This document shows, piece by piece, positions 47,830-58,682 of a stretch of 64,000 bases of DNA (the stretch's first letter is position 1; each line of letters opens with the position of its first letter). The position numbers were made by a program, and so were the translations under genes. Under the pieces are notes generated by a model. The model was not told the DNA's origin. It did not search any database and was given only the letters and a program-made list of their open reading frames with translations. The stretch covers positions 1 through 64,000 of the forward strand of contig PNMW01000079.1 in assembly GCA_013823855.1 (NCBI GenBank). The letters run 5' to 3'. Source of the DNA: Lysobacteraceae bacterium. GTDB lineage: Bacteria > Pseudomonadota > Gammaproteobacteria > Nevskiales > Nevskiaceae.

Positions 47830-49451
47830 GTCGGCTCCTGAAGCGGAAATTCCATGCGCACCACCAGTCCGCCGTCGTAGGCGTTGCGGGCCGAGATCCG
47901 GCCGCCATGCTGTTCGCTGACCCAGCGGGCCACCGCCAGCCCCAGGCCGGCGCCGCCGCGTTCGCGGCCGTCGACGGTCTGGTAGTAGGGATCGAAGATC
48001 TTCGGCAGCATCTCGGCGGAGAGGCCGGGGCCCTGATCGGCAATCTCGATCGCATGGCAGTGCTGGCCGTGCTCGATCCGGGCACTGACCCGGCCGTCGG
48101 CCGGCGAGAACTTCACGGCGTTGTCGATCAGCGCCAGCGTCGCCTGGCGGATCCAGCTGGCGTCGCCGAGGATCCAGGCCGGCTCGCTGCCGGCGTCGGT
48201 GACCAGGAACACGCTGCTCGACCGCGCATAGGCTTCGGCCACTGTCGCCGCCTCGCGCAGGCCGTCGCGCAGGCTCATGCGCTCGCGCTCGATCTGCACC
48301 CGGCCGTCTTCAGAACGCGCCAGGCCGATCAGGTCGTTGAGCCGCCGGCGCAGATAGCCGCTGGTGGCCAGGATGTGCTCGAGCGCACTGCGGTAGCCGT
48401 CGACCGATTCATCGCGGCTGCGCAGCGCCACCTCGGCTTCGCCGCTGAGCACGGTTACCGGGGTGCGCAGTTCGTGGCTGATCTTGCCGAAGAACAGGCG
48501 GCGGCTGGCATCGATCGCGCGCAGCCGCTCGCTGGATTCCTCCAGCTGCCGGGTGCGTTCGCGCACAGTGTCCTCGAGTGCTTCGTTGGCGCCGGTCAGA
48601 TGCGCCTGCTGCTCGGCGAGGCGGCGGGCCATGGCGTTGCACTGGCGGGCGAGGTCGGCGATCTCCAGCGGCCGGGCGACCCGGATGCGGTGCGCCAGCT
48701 CGCCGTCGGTGAAGCGCTGCACGCCGGCCCGCAGATGGCGGATCGGCTTCATGATCAGCGCGTGGATCAGTGCCATCGACAGCGCCGCTCCCAATGCGGC
48801 GAGCAGTCCGGCCAGCGGCGTCCCCCATTCCAGGCGCTGGCGCAGCCGCTGCATGTCGAGCAGGGTCTGCTCGACTTCCTCGGCCTCGTCGGCCGATACC
48901 GAGCGGACCAGCCGGTCGATCCGCGCGGTATCGCCGCGCACGGTCTGTTCGAAGAAAGCGCGCACGGCGGCGGCGGCATCGTTGCGGCTGCTGGCCATCG
49001 CCGGCTGCTCGAGGCGCAGGTGCAGCTGCGCGAACAGGGTGCGCATCGCTTCGGCATTGCGGATCTCGCGGACCCGGTCGTCGCGCGAGCTGCCGTGGCG
49101 TTCGAACTCTTCGTCGATCAGCACCAGCAGGCGCCGGAACAGCGGGTCGATGGCATCGGCGTTCGGTCGTGTCAGTTCCGGCGTGCTGCCGGGGCTGGCC
49201 AGCGCTTCCATCTCGGCCAGCAGCAGGCGGCCGAACTCGGCTTCCAGGCGGTTGATGATCGCCAGCTGCTCGTAGGAATTGCGGGCATCGCCGAGGTGCT
49301 CGCTGGCGCGCTGCACGCTCAGGGTCGCCAGTGCCGCCATCAGCCAGATCAGCAGCACGGCGCCCGCTGCGGCGGCGATCAGCACGGCGCGTACCGAGAT
49401 CACCGGCGGCGGTGCGGCCGGGCTGGGCGGGCAGGGCGAGGGTGCGGTCAT
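47826..49451 (-). CDS. Sensor histidine kinase
   Basis: A 541-residue membrane histidine kinase, partner of the adjacent regulator. It has a Pro-rich cytoplasmic start, a membrane helix at about 18-46, a helical periplasmic sensor of about 160 residues, a second helix near 213-235, a HAMP segment (MKPIRHLRAGVQRFTDGELA), a coiled coil (EDTVRERTRQLEESSERLRA), the dimerisation/phospho-acceptor motif FGKISHELRTPVTVL with His326, and an HATPase domain with ALIDNAVKFSPADGRV (N box), DQGPGL (G1) and GAGLGLAVARW (G2). The all-helical sensor region has no recognisable ligand-binding motif. The end overlaps the regulator start (ATGA). Confidence 0.93.
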   Translation of the reverse strand: MTAPSPCPPSPAAPPPVISVRAVLIAAAAGAVLLIWLMAALATLSVQRASEHLGDARNSYEQLAIINRLEAEFGRLLLAEMEALASPGSTPELTRPNADAIDPLFRRLLVLIDEEFERHGSSRDDRVREIRNAEAMRTLFAQLHLRLEQPAMASSRNDAAAAVRAFFEQTVRGDTARIDRLVRSVSADEAEEVEQTLLDMQRLRQRLEWGTPLAGLLAALGAALSMALIHALIMKPIRHLRAGVQRFTDGELAHRIRVARPLEIADLARQCNAMARRLAEQQAHLTGANEALEDTVRERTRQLEESSERLRAIDASRRLFFGKISHELRTPVTVLSGEAEVALRSRDESVDGYRSALEHILATSGYLRRRLNDLIGLARSEDGRVQIERERMSLRDGLREAATVAEAYARSSSVFLVTDAGSEPAWILGDASWIRQATLALIDNAVKFSPADGRVSARIEHGQHCHAIEIADQGPGLSAEMLPKIFDPYYQTVDGRERGGAGLGLAVARWVSEQHGGRISARNAYDGGLVVRMEFPLQEPT

Positions 49452-49761
49452 CGGCGTTCCGGTATCCGGCCGGAACTTCGGGTTGGGCGCCCCGGCGAGC
49501 AGGGGTTATAGGGGGTCGATGCGAGGCCCGGAATGGGAAAAGCTCACGCGGCGCAAACGCCCCCGGTGCCGCGAAGGGCGGTATCGCGGAATGCGCCTTG
49601 CACCGTGGTCGGCCGGCAGCCGCGCGGTGTCGGGATTCCGTTGGTATTCGGATGGAATTCCGAGAGGATTGCGCCGTTGTCGACAGGCAGGATCGCGCCG
49701 ATGCCGGATTGCCGGCCTGGCTGTTCCGCCTGCTGCCCCTCTCTCATTGCCCGAGGCCTCC
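49452..49761. other. Divergent intergenic region, histidine kinase / outer-membrane protein
   Basis: About 310 bases with no gene. It contains an inverted repeat TCGGGATTCC (49628-49637) / GGAATTCCGA (49652-49661), nine of ten matched, centre-to-centre about 24 bases, roughly 100 bases upstream of the outer-membrane protein. It could be a regulator site. No clear -35/-10 pair. Confidence 0.4.
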
Positions 49762-50469
49762 ATGATCAAAACCTGCTGTCCCGCTGCTGCCGTCGTCGCA
49801 CTGCTCGCCTTGCCGTCATTCGCTGCGCGGGCGCTGCCGGACCTGGCGGCCGGCGTGACCGCCGGCACGGCCGGCATCGGCGGCCAGCTGACCGCCCGCC
49901 TGCTGCCGTTCGTCAATGTCCGCGGCTCGATGCAGGGCTTCAGCTATAACCGTTCGATCAACGAAGACGGCATCGACTACGACGGGAAGCTGAAGCTGTT
50001 CACCTACGGCGGCTTCGTCGATGTCTATCCGTTCGTCAAGGGGCCGCGCCTGTCCGCCGGCTTGATCGGCAACGCCAACAAGGTGCGACTGAAGGCCAGC
50101 TGTCCGGATACTTGCGAAGTCGGCGACCTGACGGTCAACGGCGACAGCGCCCAGGTCAACGGCCGGCTCGGCTTCCGCAATGTCGCGCCCTATCTGGGGC
50201 TGGGCTTCACCAATCCGATGCAGGGACTGCCGTTCTACATCGGCTTCGATGCCGGCGTGATGTTCCACGGCAAGCCGAAGCCGCGGCTCGCGGCATCCGG
50301 CACCGGCACGGTCACCGACAGCGCCGGCACCACCCGCGAGAATGTCGATCTGGCCAATGATCCGGAGGTGCAGGCGGCGATCGCCGACGAGCAGGTCAAT
50401 CTGGCGGCTGACATCGACCAGTACACGATCTATCCGGTGATCCAGCTCAGCCTCGGCTGGCGCTTCTGA
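49762..50469 (+). CDS. Predicted outer-membrane beta-barrel protein
   Basis: A 235-residue exported protein that I cannot place in a named family. It has a signal peptide (AAAVVALLALPSFAARA, cut near residue 25), then alternating polar/hydrophobic strands: GIGGQLTARLLPFVNVRGSM, TYGGFVDVYPFVKGPRLSAG, APYLGLGFTNPMQGLPFYIG, ending VIQLSLGWRF with a C-terminal Phe, the normal sign for BamA-dependent barrels. A pair of Cys (SCPDTCEVG, about residues 113-117) lies in an apparent loop. Similar small barrels occur in many proteobacteria without known role. GAGG precedes ATG 49762. The chosen start skips an upstream open stretch of 161 codons that has no signal or homology. Confidence 0.78.
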   Translation: MIKTCCPAAAVVALLALPSFAARALPDLAAGVTAGTAGIGGQLTARLLPFVNVRGSMQGFSYNRSINEDGIDYDGKLKLFTYGGFVDVYPFVKGPRLSAGLIGNANKVRLKASCPDTCEVGDLTVNGDSAQVNGRLGFRNVAPYLGLGFTNPMQGLPFYIGFDAGVMFHGKPKPRLAASGTGTVTDSAGTTRENVDLANDPEVQAAIADEQVNLAADIDQYTIYPVIQLSLGWRF

Positions 50470-50519
50470 GCGACGGTGCCGGCCACGGACACGGCGGAGC
50501 CGCTAGACTCCGCCGCGCC

Positions 50520-51488
50520 ATGAGCCCGCCTGCCGATCCCCTTCCGCCCGTCGTCGCCATTTCCGGCCCGACGGCGGCCGGCAAGAGCGGCCTGGCACTG
50601 GCGCTGTGCGAACGGCTGAATGGAGAAGCGGAGATCGTCAGCGTCGATTCGGCGCAGATCTATCGCGGCATGGACATCGGCAGCGCCAAGCCGGATGCCG
50701 ATGTCCAGGCTCGCGTGGCGCATCATCTGATCGACATTCTCGATCCGGCCGAGCCTTATTCCGCCGCCCGTTTCGCCGATGACGCGGCGGCCGCGATCGC
50801 GGCGATTCGCGACCGCGGCCGGGTGCCGGTGCTGGTCGGTGGAACACTGCTGTATTTCCGGGCGCTGCTCGATGGCCTGAGCGAGCTGCCATCGGCCGAT
50901 CCGGTGCTTCGCCGGGAACTGGAGGTCGAGCGCGAGCGGATCGGCGCGGAAGGCCAGCATGCCCGGCTGGCCGAGGTCGACCCGGCAACTGCGGCGCGGC
51001 TGCACCGCAACGACGCCCAGCGCGTGCAGCGGGCGCTGGAGATCTATCAGCTCAGCGGGCGTCCGGCCTCGCAATGGCATGCCGCGCCAAAGGCCGAGCG
51101 CCGGGTGCCGGGGCGGCTGCTGCGCTTTGCCGTCCAGCCGCCGGCCCGGCCGGTGTTCGATCAGCGCATTGCGGCACGGTTCTCGCAGATGATCGAGGCG
51201 GGATTGGTCGAGGAAGTGTCGAAATTGCGCGCACGGGGTGATCTTCACCCGGACCTGCCCTCGATGCGGGCGGTCGGCTACCGGCAGATCTGGCAGCACC
51301 TCGATGGCGATTACGGTCGGGCGGAGGCGATCCGCCGCGCCATCTTCGCCACCCGCCAGTACGCCAAGCGCCAGATGACCTGGCTGCGTGGCGAAGGCAG
51401 TCGCTGGCAGTGGGTCGATGCGGCGGAACCGACGGTATCGGACGCGGTCTTGAATGCGGTTGCCACGTGCCCAACAAGCTTCGGGTAG
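50520..51488 (+). CDS. miaA: tRNA dimethylallyltransferase
   Basis: MiaA puts an isopentenyl group on A37 of tRNAs that read U-starting codons. The 322-residue product has the P-loop GPTAAGKSGLA near residues 16-26, VSVDSAQIYRGMDIGSAKP, HHLIDILDPAEPYSAARF, PVLVGGTLLYFRALLDGLSE, RNDAQRVQRALEIYQLSGRP, MRAVGYRQIWQHLDGD and FATRQYAKRQMTWLRGE. A CTAGACTCC string ends 10 bases before the ATG. It leads into hfq, the conserved miaA-hfq-hflX order. Confidence 0.97.
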   Translation: MSPPADPLPPVVAISGPTAAGKSGLALALCERLNGEAEIVSVDSAQIYRGMDIGSAKPDADVQARVAHHLIDILDPAEPYSAARFADDAAAAIAAIRDRGRVPVLVGGTLLYFRALLDGLSELPSADPVLRRELEVERERIGAEGQHARLAEVDPATAARLHRNDAQRVQRALEIYQLSGRPASQWHAAPKAERRVPGRLLRFAVQPPARPVFDQRIAARFSQMIEAGLVEEVSKLRARGDLHPDLPSMRAVGYRQIWQHLDGDYGRAEAIRRAIFATRQYAKRQMTWLRGEGSRWQWVDAAEPTVSDAVLNAVATCPTSFG

Positions 51489-51527
51489 CCTCGTTACGCC
51501 ACGACCGCCGGGTTGTCCTTGATTCGG

Positions 51528-51536
51528 TGCTAGACT
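51528..51536 (+). promoter_or_regulatory. Possible hfq promoter, extended -10
   Basis: TGCTAGACT resembles an extended -10 (TGN-TATAAT), 57 bases before the hfq start; no clear -35. hfq is often also transcribed from within or after miaA. Confidence 0.35.
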
Positions 51537-51593
51537 TTTTCGTCGCTGGTGCGTTGTTCACACCCTCAAAAAACTCAAATAAAGGTAGCTGAC

Positions 51594-51845
51594 ATGTCAA
51601 AAGGACAGACTCTGCAGGAGCCATTTCTCAATGCCCTGCGCAAGGAGCGCATCCCTGTTTCGATCTACCTGGTCAACGGCATCAAGCTGCAGGGCCAGAT
51701 CGAATCCTTCGACCAGTTCGTGGTGTTGCTGAAGAACACGGTCAGCCAGATGGTCTACAAGCACGCGATCTCGACCATCGTTCCGGCGCGTTCGGTGCGC
51801 ATTTCGGACGGTGACGGCGACGACGCCCAACCGGCCGGCGTTTGA
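51594..51845 (+). CDS. hfq: RNA chaperone Hfq
   Basis: Hfq is a hexameric Sm-like protein that pairs small RNAs with mRNAs. The 83-residue product has Sm1 ([40 protein letters not shown]) and the Sm2 signature [10 protein letters not shown]. The proximal-face residues Gln8, Asp40-like Asp in FDQ, and the KH pair are all there. It has a short acidic tail (DGDGDDAQ). AAGGTAG lies before ATG 51594. The TGA overlaps the TTG start of hflX. Confidence 0.98.
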   Translation: MSKGQTLQEPFLNALRKERIPVSIYLVNGIKLQGQIESFDQFVVLLKNTVSQMVYKHAISTIVPARSVRISDGDGDDAQPAGV

Positions 51846-53185
51846 CCCACAATCCACCGCCGTACGCGACTGCCGACCAGACGGCGGCAGGTCCGCAAGC
51901 CGCGCCCCAGAAAGCGGTTCTGGTGCATCTGGAGTTCTCCGGAACCGACTTCGACGCTGATCGCATCGAGTTCGTCGAGCTGGCCCGCTCGGCGGGCCTC
52001 GACGTGGTCGGCGTGATCGGCGGCAAGCGCGAGCGCCCCGACGCCGGCACCTATGCCGGCAGCGGCAAGGTCGACGAGATCGCCGTTGCCGCCAAGGCCG
52101 CCGGCGCCGATCTGGTGATCTTCAATCACGACCTCAGCCCGAGCCAGGAACGCAATCTCGAAAAGCGCTTCGAATGCCGGGTGATCAACCGTGCCGGCCT
52201 GATCCTCGACATCTTCGCGCGGCGCGCCCGCTCGCACGAAGGCAAGCTGCAGGTCGAGCTGGCGCGGCTCAATCACATGGCCACCCGGCTGGTCCGCGGC
52301 TGGACCCATCTGGAACGCCAGAAGGGCGGTATCGGCCTGCGCGGCGGCATGGGTGAAACCCAGCTCGAAATCGATCGCCGCCTGCTGCGCGGCCGCATGG
52401 ACACGCTGAAGAAGCAGCTGGAGACGGTGAAGAGCCGCCGTGCCCAGAACCGCCACGGCCGCAGCAAGTCGGACATTCCGACGGTATCGCTGGTCGGCTA
52501 CACCAACGCCGGCAAGTCGACCCTGTTCAACGCCCTGACCGGCGATGCGACCTTCGCTTCGAACCAGCTGTTCGCCACGCTCGACACCACGATCCGCAAG
52601 GTCGAGCTGAAGAGTGGCGAGACCGCCGTGCTGGCCGACACCGTCGGCTTCATCCGCGACCTGCCGCATGACCTGATCGCCGCGTTCCGCGCCACGCTCG
52701 AGGAATCGCGCGAGGCCGACCTGCTGCTGCATGTCGTCGATGCCGGCGATCCGGAACGAGGCGCGCGCATCGAGCAGGTCGAGTCGGTGCTCAAGGAGAT
52801 CGGCGCCGACGAGGTGCCGCGGCTGCAGGTCTACAACAAGATCGACCTGCGCGAAGGCGAGACCGCGCACGTCGAAACCGACGCCGACGGCGTGCCGCAG
52901 CGGGTGTTCGTGTCGGCCCGCAACGGTGAAGGTCTGGACGCGCTGCGCAATGCCATCGCCATGCGGCTGTATCCGGATCTGGCCGACGAAACCCTGGTGC
53001 TGCCGCCGATGGCGGCCAGGCTGCGGGCCCAGCTGTTCTCGCTGCATGCCGTGAAATCGGAATCGATCGACGAGGAAGGCAACAGTCATCTGGTCGTCCG
53101 GCTGCCCGCCGCGCGCCTGGACCGCCTGTGTCGCGAGGCGGGCATCGCGCCGCCGGTCCGCACCTCGGTCCCGGCAGTGCACTAA
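51842..53185 (+). CDS. hflX: Ribosome-associated GTPase HflX
   Basis: HflX is a GTPase that binds 50S subunits and rescues stalled ribosomes under heat stress. The 447-residue product has the HflX N-terminal domain ([39 protein letters not shown]), the coiled linker with [20 protein letters not shown], and the GTPase domain with G1 GYTNAGKST near residue 219, G3 DTVGF, and G4 NKID. Start is TTG 51842 overlapping the hfq stop (TTGA). It precedes hflKC. Confidence 0.96.
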   Translation: MTHNPPPYATADQTAAGPQAAPQKAVLVHLEFSGTDFDADRIEFVELARSAGLDVVGVIGGKRERPDAGTYAGSGKVDEIAVAAKAAGADLVIFNHDLSPSQERNLEKRFECRVINRAGLILDIFARRARSHEGKLQVELARLNHMATRLVRGWTHLERQKGGIGLRGGMGETQLEIDRRLLRGRMDTLKKQLETVKSRRAQNRHGRSKSDIPTVSLVGYTNAGKSTLFNALTGDATFASNQLFATLDTTIRKVELKSGETAVLADTVGFIRDLPHDLIAAFRATLEESREADLLLHVVDAGDPERGARIEQVESVLKEIGADEVPRLQVYNKIDLREGETAHVETDADGVPQRVFVSARNGEGLDALRNAIAMRLYPDLADETLVLPPMAARLRAQLFSLHAVKSESIDEEGNSHLVVRLPAARLDRLCREAGIAPPVRTSVPAVH

Positions 53186-53188
53186 AAT
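53183..53188 (+). promoter_or_regulatory. Possible -10 element TAAAAT ahead of hflK, overlapping hflX stop
   Basis: TAAAAT begins with the hflX TAA stop; hflK starts 93 bases further. No convincing -35. Confidence 0.3.
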
Positions 53189-53281
53189 CGACGGCTCGCG
53201 GAAATCTTCTTTCCCTCGTGGGTATCGTCACCGCGGCAAGCCTGCGGACGCGATGCGCGCCAACACTGGAGTAGTCACCTG

Positions 53282-54427
53282 ATGGCTTGGAACGAGCCCG
53301 GCCCCGGCCGCGATCCGTGGAACCAGAATTCCGGCGGCAAGCGCGGCAAGGATGGCCCACCCGATCTCGATGCAATGCTGAAGAAGCTCAAGGAACGCTG
53401 GTTCGGCAAGGGCGGCGGTCGAGGCCCCACCGGCACCGGCGGTGACGGCGGCGTGCCCAAGGGCGTCGCCGGTATTGCGCTGGCGGTGTTCGCGGCGTTT
53501 TGGCTGTACATGAGCTTCTACACCGTCGAGGAACAGCAGCGGGCGGTGATCACCCGTTTCGGTGCCTACGCCGGAACCACGGGCCCCGGCCTGCACTGGG
53601 CGACCTGGCCGATCGAGCGGGTCGAGACCGTCGGCTTCACCCAGGTTCGTCAGGCCAACGAGAAGGCGACGATGCTGACCCAGGACGAGAACATCGTCGA
53701 CGTCGACCTGTCGGTGCAGTTCCGGGTGTCCTCCGCCGAGGATTTCATCTTCAACATCCGCAAGCCCGAGGACACGCTGCGCCAGGCCACCCAGGCGGCG
53801 ATGCGCGAAGTGGTCGGCCGTTCGACGATGGACTTCATCCTGACCGATGGCCGGCAGGCCGTCGCCGACCAGATCAAGGTCAGCCTCCAGGAACGCCTCA
53901 ACGATTACAAGGCGGGGCTGGTGGTCACCGAAGTGAACCTGCAGCAGGCCCAGCCACCGGATCAGGTGCTCGATGCATTCGCCGACGCGATCAAGGCGCG
54001 CGAGGACAAGGAGCGCCTGCAGAGCGAGGCCGAGGCCTATGCCAACGACCGCCTGCCGCGCGCGCGCGGCGAGGCGGCCCGCCGGATCGCCGAAGCCACC
54101 GCCTACCGCGATCAGACCGTGGCCCGTGCCCAGGGCGACGCGGCGCGTTTCACCGCACTCTACGACGAGTACAAGAAGGCGCCGCAGATCACCCGCAAGC
54201 GGATGTATTTCGACGCGATGACCGAGGTCTACGGCGGCAGCAGCAAGGTGCTGATCGACGTCGACAAGAGCAATCCGGCGTTCTACCTGCCGCTCGAGCA
54301 GCTGCTGCGCAACGCGCAGAAGTCGGCTAGCGAGCAGGGCAGCGATTTCAGCAGCGGTTCGCCGCGCACCTCGCCGACCCGCAACAGCGCCGACGATGCC
54401 GCGCGCTCGCGCGATCGCAGCCGCTGA
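53282..54427 (+). CDS. hflK: FtsH modulator HflK
   Basis: HflK and HflC form a large SPFH/band-7 cage around the FtsH protease in the inner membrane. The 381-residue product has the typical start MAWNEPGPGRDPWNQNSGGK, a Gly-rich stretch, one membrane helix (about residues 62-80), then the SPFH domain (EEQQRAVITRFGAYAGTTGP, GLHWATWPIE), a long helix (DAFADAIKAREDKERLQSEA, EAYANDRLPRARGEAARRIA) and a Ser/Arg-rich tail. hflC follows after 16 bases. Confidence 0.96.
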   Translation: MAWNEPGPGRDPWNQNSGGKRGKDGPPDLDAMLKKLKERWFGKGGGRGPTGTGGDGGVPKGVAGIALAVFAAFWLYMSFYTVEEQQRAVITRFGAYAGTTGPGLHWATWPIERVETVGFTQVRQANEKATMLTQDENIVDVDLSVQFRVSSAEDFIFNIRKPEDTLRQATQAAMREVVGRSTMDFILTDGRQAVADQIKVSLQERLNDYKAGLVVTEVNLQQAQPPDQVLDAFADAIKAREDKERLQSEAEAYANDRLPRARGEAARRIAEATAYRDQTVARAQGDAARFTALYDEYKKAPQITRKRMYFDAMTEVYGGSSKVLIDVDKSNPAFYLPLEQLLRNAQKSASEQGSDFSSGSPRTSPTRNSADDAARSRDRSR

Positions 54428-54443
54428 AGGAGCCCGAACAGAC

Positions 54444-55328
54444 ATGAATCCCAGCAACAAGCAGACGTTTCTCCTTGCAGCGGTCATCGCCGGCCTGCTG
54501 CTGCTCGTCAACAGCGTGTTCGTCGTCGATCAGCGCGAAAAGGCCCTGCTGTTCAAGTTCGGCGAGGTCCAGCGTTCGGACTTCACGCCGGGCGTGCACT
54601 TCAAGCTGCCGATGATCGAGTCGGTCAAGAAGTTCGATGGTCGCCTGCTGACCCTCGACAACAAGACCGAAACCTTCCTGACCGTCGAAAAGAAGAACGT
54701 CGAGGTCGACTTCTTCGTCAAGTGGCGGATCAAGGACGTCGGCAACTACTACCGCGCCACCGGCGGCGATGATCTGGTCGCCGAGAACCGGCTGGCCGCG
54801 ATCATCAACCCGGGGCTGCGTGCCGAATTCGGCAGCCGCACGATCCAGCAGGCGATCAGCGGCGAGCGCGACGAGATCATGACGGCGCTGGAAAAGACCG
54901 CGACCTCGAAGGTCGGCGAGCTCGGCATCGAACTGGTCGATGTCCGCATCAAGAGCATCAACCTGCCGCGTGCGGTCAGCGAATCGGTCTATCAGCGGAT
55001 GCGCGCCGAGCGCACCCGGGTGGCATCGGATCTTCGTGCCCGCGGTTTCGAGGAAGCCGAGAAGATCAAGGCCGAAGCCGATCGCAGCGCCCAGACCTCG
55101 ATCGCCGACGCCTATCGCGAAGCTGAAAAGCTGCGCGGCGAGGGCGACGCCAGGACCGCCGAGATCTCGGCCAAGGCCTATGGCAGCGACCAGGAGTTCT
55201 ACGCCTTCTATCGTTCCCTGAACGGCTACCGCGACAGCTTCCGCGACCAGAAGGACGTGCTGGTGCTGGAGCCGAACGGCGAGTTCTTCAAGTACCTGAA
55301 GCAGAGCGGCGAGGGCGGTGGTCGTTGA
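54444..55328 (+). CDS. hflC: FtsH modulator HflC
   Basis: Partner of HflK in the SPFH cage. ATG 54444, with AAGGAG upstream, gives 294 residues: a membrane helix at about 8-25 (LLAAVIAGLLLLVNSVFVVD), then VDQREKALLFKFGEVQRSDF, TPGVHFKLPMIESVKKFDGR, LELVDVRIKSINLP-type IELVDVRIKSINLPRAVSES, and the helical AERTRVASDLRARGFEEAEK, ending LEPNGEFFKYLKQ. All family regions present. Overlapped at the end by a possible early start of the next gene. Confidence 0.96.
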   Translation: MNPSNKQTFLLAAVIAGLLLLVNSVFVVDQREKALLFKFGEVQRSDFTPGVHFKLPMIESVKKFDGRLLTLDNKTETFLTVEKKNVEVDFFVKWRIKDVGNYYRATGGDDLVAENRLAAIINPGLRAEFGSRTIQQAISGERDEIMTALEKTATSKVGELGIELVDVRIKSINLPRAVSESVYQRMRAERTRVASDLRARGFEEAEKIKAEADRSAQTSIADAYREAEKLRGEGDARTAEISAKAYGSDQEFYAFYRSLNGYRDSFRDQKDVLVLEPNGEFFKYLKQSGEGGGR

Positions 55329-55350
55329 TCACCGCCGGTTCCGACTGCCG

Positions 55351-55545
55351 ATGATGGTGGATGTGTTGCGCGCACTGGCCCTGGTGCTGGTGCTGGAAGG
55401 TGCCGTGCTGTTCCTGATGCCGGAAGGCATGAAGGAAGCCTGGAAACGGATGATCCAAAGCCATGAGCGCGTGCTGCGCACGATTGGCCTCGGTCTGATG
55501 GTGACCGGCCTGCTGGCGCTGCAGATGATTGCCTGGAACGCTTGA
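55351..55545 (+). CDS. DUF2065 small membrane protein (YjeT-like)
   Basis: A 64-residue inner-membrane protein of the DUF2065 family; E. coli YjeT is in the same hflC-adjacent place. It has two hydrophobic segments (LRALALVLVLEGAVLFLMPE and TIGLGLMVTGLLALQMIAW) joined by a basic loop GMKEAWKRMIQSHERVLR. The tandem ATG ATG at 55351 matches family length; a GTG at 55318 inside hflC would add 11 residues. Function unknown. Its TGA overlaps the hisZ start. Confidence 0.88.
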   Translation: MMVDVLRALALVLVLEGAVLFLMPEGMKEAWKRMIQSHERVLRTIGLGLMVTGLLALQMIAWNA

Positions 55546-56519
55546 ACGTGACTCGACTCTGGATGCTTCCCGACGGCGTTGAAGAAGCGCTGCCCACCAC
55601 CGCCTGGCGAGTCGAGGGGCTGCGCCGCGCGCTGCTCGACCATTACCGCGCCCGCGCCTACGAGCTGATCCTGCCGCCGCTGATCGAGCATCTCGACACC
55701 TTGCTCAGCGGCGCCGGCAGCGATCTGGAAGACCAGACCTTCAAGCTGACCGATCCGGCCGGCGGCCGCCTGCTGGGACTGCGCTCCGACATGACGCCGC
55801 AGGCGGCCCGCATCGCGGCGCGCCACTTTGCCGATGTGCCGGTGGTGCGCCTGTGCTATCTCGGCACCGTGCTGCGCACCCGCCCGGACAGCCTCGGTGG
55901 CTCGCGCGCGCCGCGCCAGGTCGGCTGCGAGGTGTTCGGCGAGCGCGCGATCGGCGCCGATCTGGAAATCCTCAAGCTGATGCTCGACACCTTGCGTCTC
56001 GCCGGCATCGGCGATGCGCACCTGGATCTCGGCCACGTCGGCATCTACCGGGCGCTGGCCTCGCAGCTGGCGCTGGACGAGGATGACGAAACCGCGGTCT
56101 TCGATATCCTGCAGCGCAAGTCGCAGCCGGACCTGCGCGACTTCGCCTCGGCCCGATCGCTGCCGAAGCGGACCGCCAGCGGCCTGTCGGCGCTGATGGA
56201 GCTGAATGGCGACGTCAGCGTGCTGCAACGTGCTCGGCAGACACTCGATGTCGGCGAGCCGGCGATCGCCGAAGCGCTGGCGGCGCTGGAAGCGGCGGCA
56301 GACTATCTGAGCCGGCTCGACCATCCGGCACCGCTGCACATCGATCTCGCCGAGTTGCGTGGCTACCGCTACCAGACGGGTCTCGTGTTCGCCGCCTTCG
56401 TGCCCGGCCATGGCCGCGAAGTGGCGCGTGGCGGGCGTTTCGACGGTGCCGGGTCGGCACGGCCGGCGACCGGCTTTTCTGCAGACCTCAATGAGTTGCT
56501 GCGGTTGGGACAAAGCTGA
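55542..56519 (+). CDS. hisZ: ATP phosphoribosyltransferase regulatory subunit HisZ
   Basis: HisZ is a HisRS-like protein without aminoacylation activity that activates short-form HisG in histidine synthesis. The 325-residue product has PDGVEEALPTTAWRVEGLRR, the motif 2-like LGLRSDMTPQAARIAARHF, LCYLGTVLRTRP, RQVGCEVFGER and the end RGGRFDG-type GGRFDGAGSARPATGFSADL. It lacks the C-terminal anticodon-binding domain of true HisRS, which explains its length. TTG 55542 overlaps the previous stop; GTG 55548 is an alternative. In related genomes purA normally follows; here a repeat-flanked cassette starts right after the stop. Confidence 0.94.
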   Translation: MNVTRLWMLPDGVEEALPTTAWRVEGLRRALLDHYRARAYELILPPLIEHLDTLLSGAGSDLEDQTFKLTDPAGGRLLGLRSDMTPQAARIAARHFADVPVVRLCYLGTVLRTRPDSLGGSRAPRQVGCEVFGERAIGADLEILKLMLDTLRLAGIGDAHLDLGHVGIYRALASQLALDEDDETAVFDILQRKSQPDLRDFASARSLPKRTASGLSALMELNGDVSVLQRARQTLDVGEPAIAEALAALEAAADYLSRLDHPAPLHIDLAELRGYRYQTGLVFAAFVPGHGREVARGGRFDGAGSARPATGFSADLNELLRLGQS

Positions 56520-58284
<1,765 letters not shown>

Positions 58285-58396
58285 CGCAGTTCCGAAACAC
58301 CGGTTGCCGGTGTCCGGGACAGCAGCCGCCGCTTGCGGCCTGCCGTCCCGTCTGCCGGCACGCCATGACCACCATCGAGGCAACAACGAAGTGACA

Positions 58397-58426
58397 AAAG
58401 AAAAAGGCCACCGCGAGGATGGCCTT
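58397..58426 (-). terminator. Minus-strand terminator in the purA-tRNA gap
   Basis: On the minus strand AAGGCCA / TGGCCTT with a 9-base loop, then a T-rich run (TTTTTCTTTTG). The tRNA-Leu terminator already lies upstream of it, so it may be a second stop. Confidence 0.6.
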
Positions 58427-58499
58427 GCGCATCAGCAGCAACATTCCTGGATGCAGGCGGAACGATTCACGTCGATCGTCTTGCCGCGTCCCCGCCGCC

Positions 58500-58525
58500 A
58501 GCCGGAATCGATGCTTCCGGCTTTT
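58500..58525 (+). terminator. Plus-strand terminator downstream of purA
   Basis: Eight-bp stem AGCCGGAA / TTCCGGCT, loop TCGATGC, followed by TTTT. It lies about 215 bases after the purA stop. Confidence 0.7.
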
Positions 58526-58536
58526 GCGACACCCAC

Positions 58537-58565
58537 AAAAAAGGCCGCCGATGGCGACCTTTTTC
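58537..58565 (-). terminator. Bidirectional terminator, ends tRNA-Leu on the minus strand
   Basis: AAAAAAGGCCGCC, loop GAT, GGCGACCTTTTT: a GC stem with one mismatch and a run of A/T on both sides. On the minus strand it lies 22 bases past the tRNA 3' end. Confidence 0.8.
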
Positions 58566-58586
58566 TTGCAACCCTGCGTGTATATC

Positions 58587-58671
<85 letters not shown>

Positions 58672-58682
58672 TCAGGGCGCGC

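Noticed and set aside
56400..56519. Suspected frameshift at the hisZ C-terminus because GGRFDG is followed by a shortened loop.
   Set aside because: The frame continues into the expected RPATGFSADLNELL ending, so a small loop deletion is enough to explain it.
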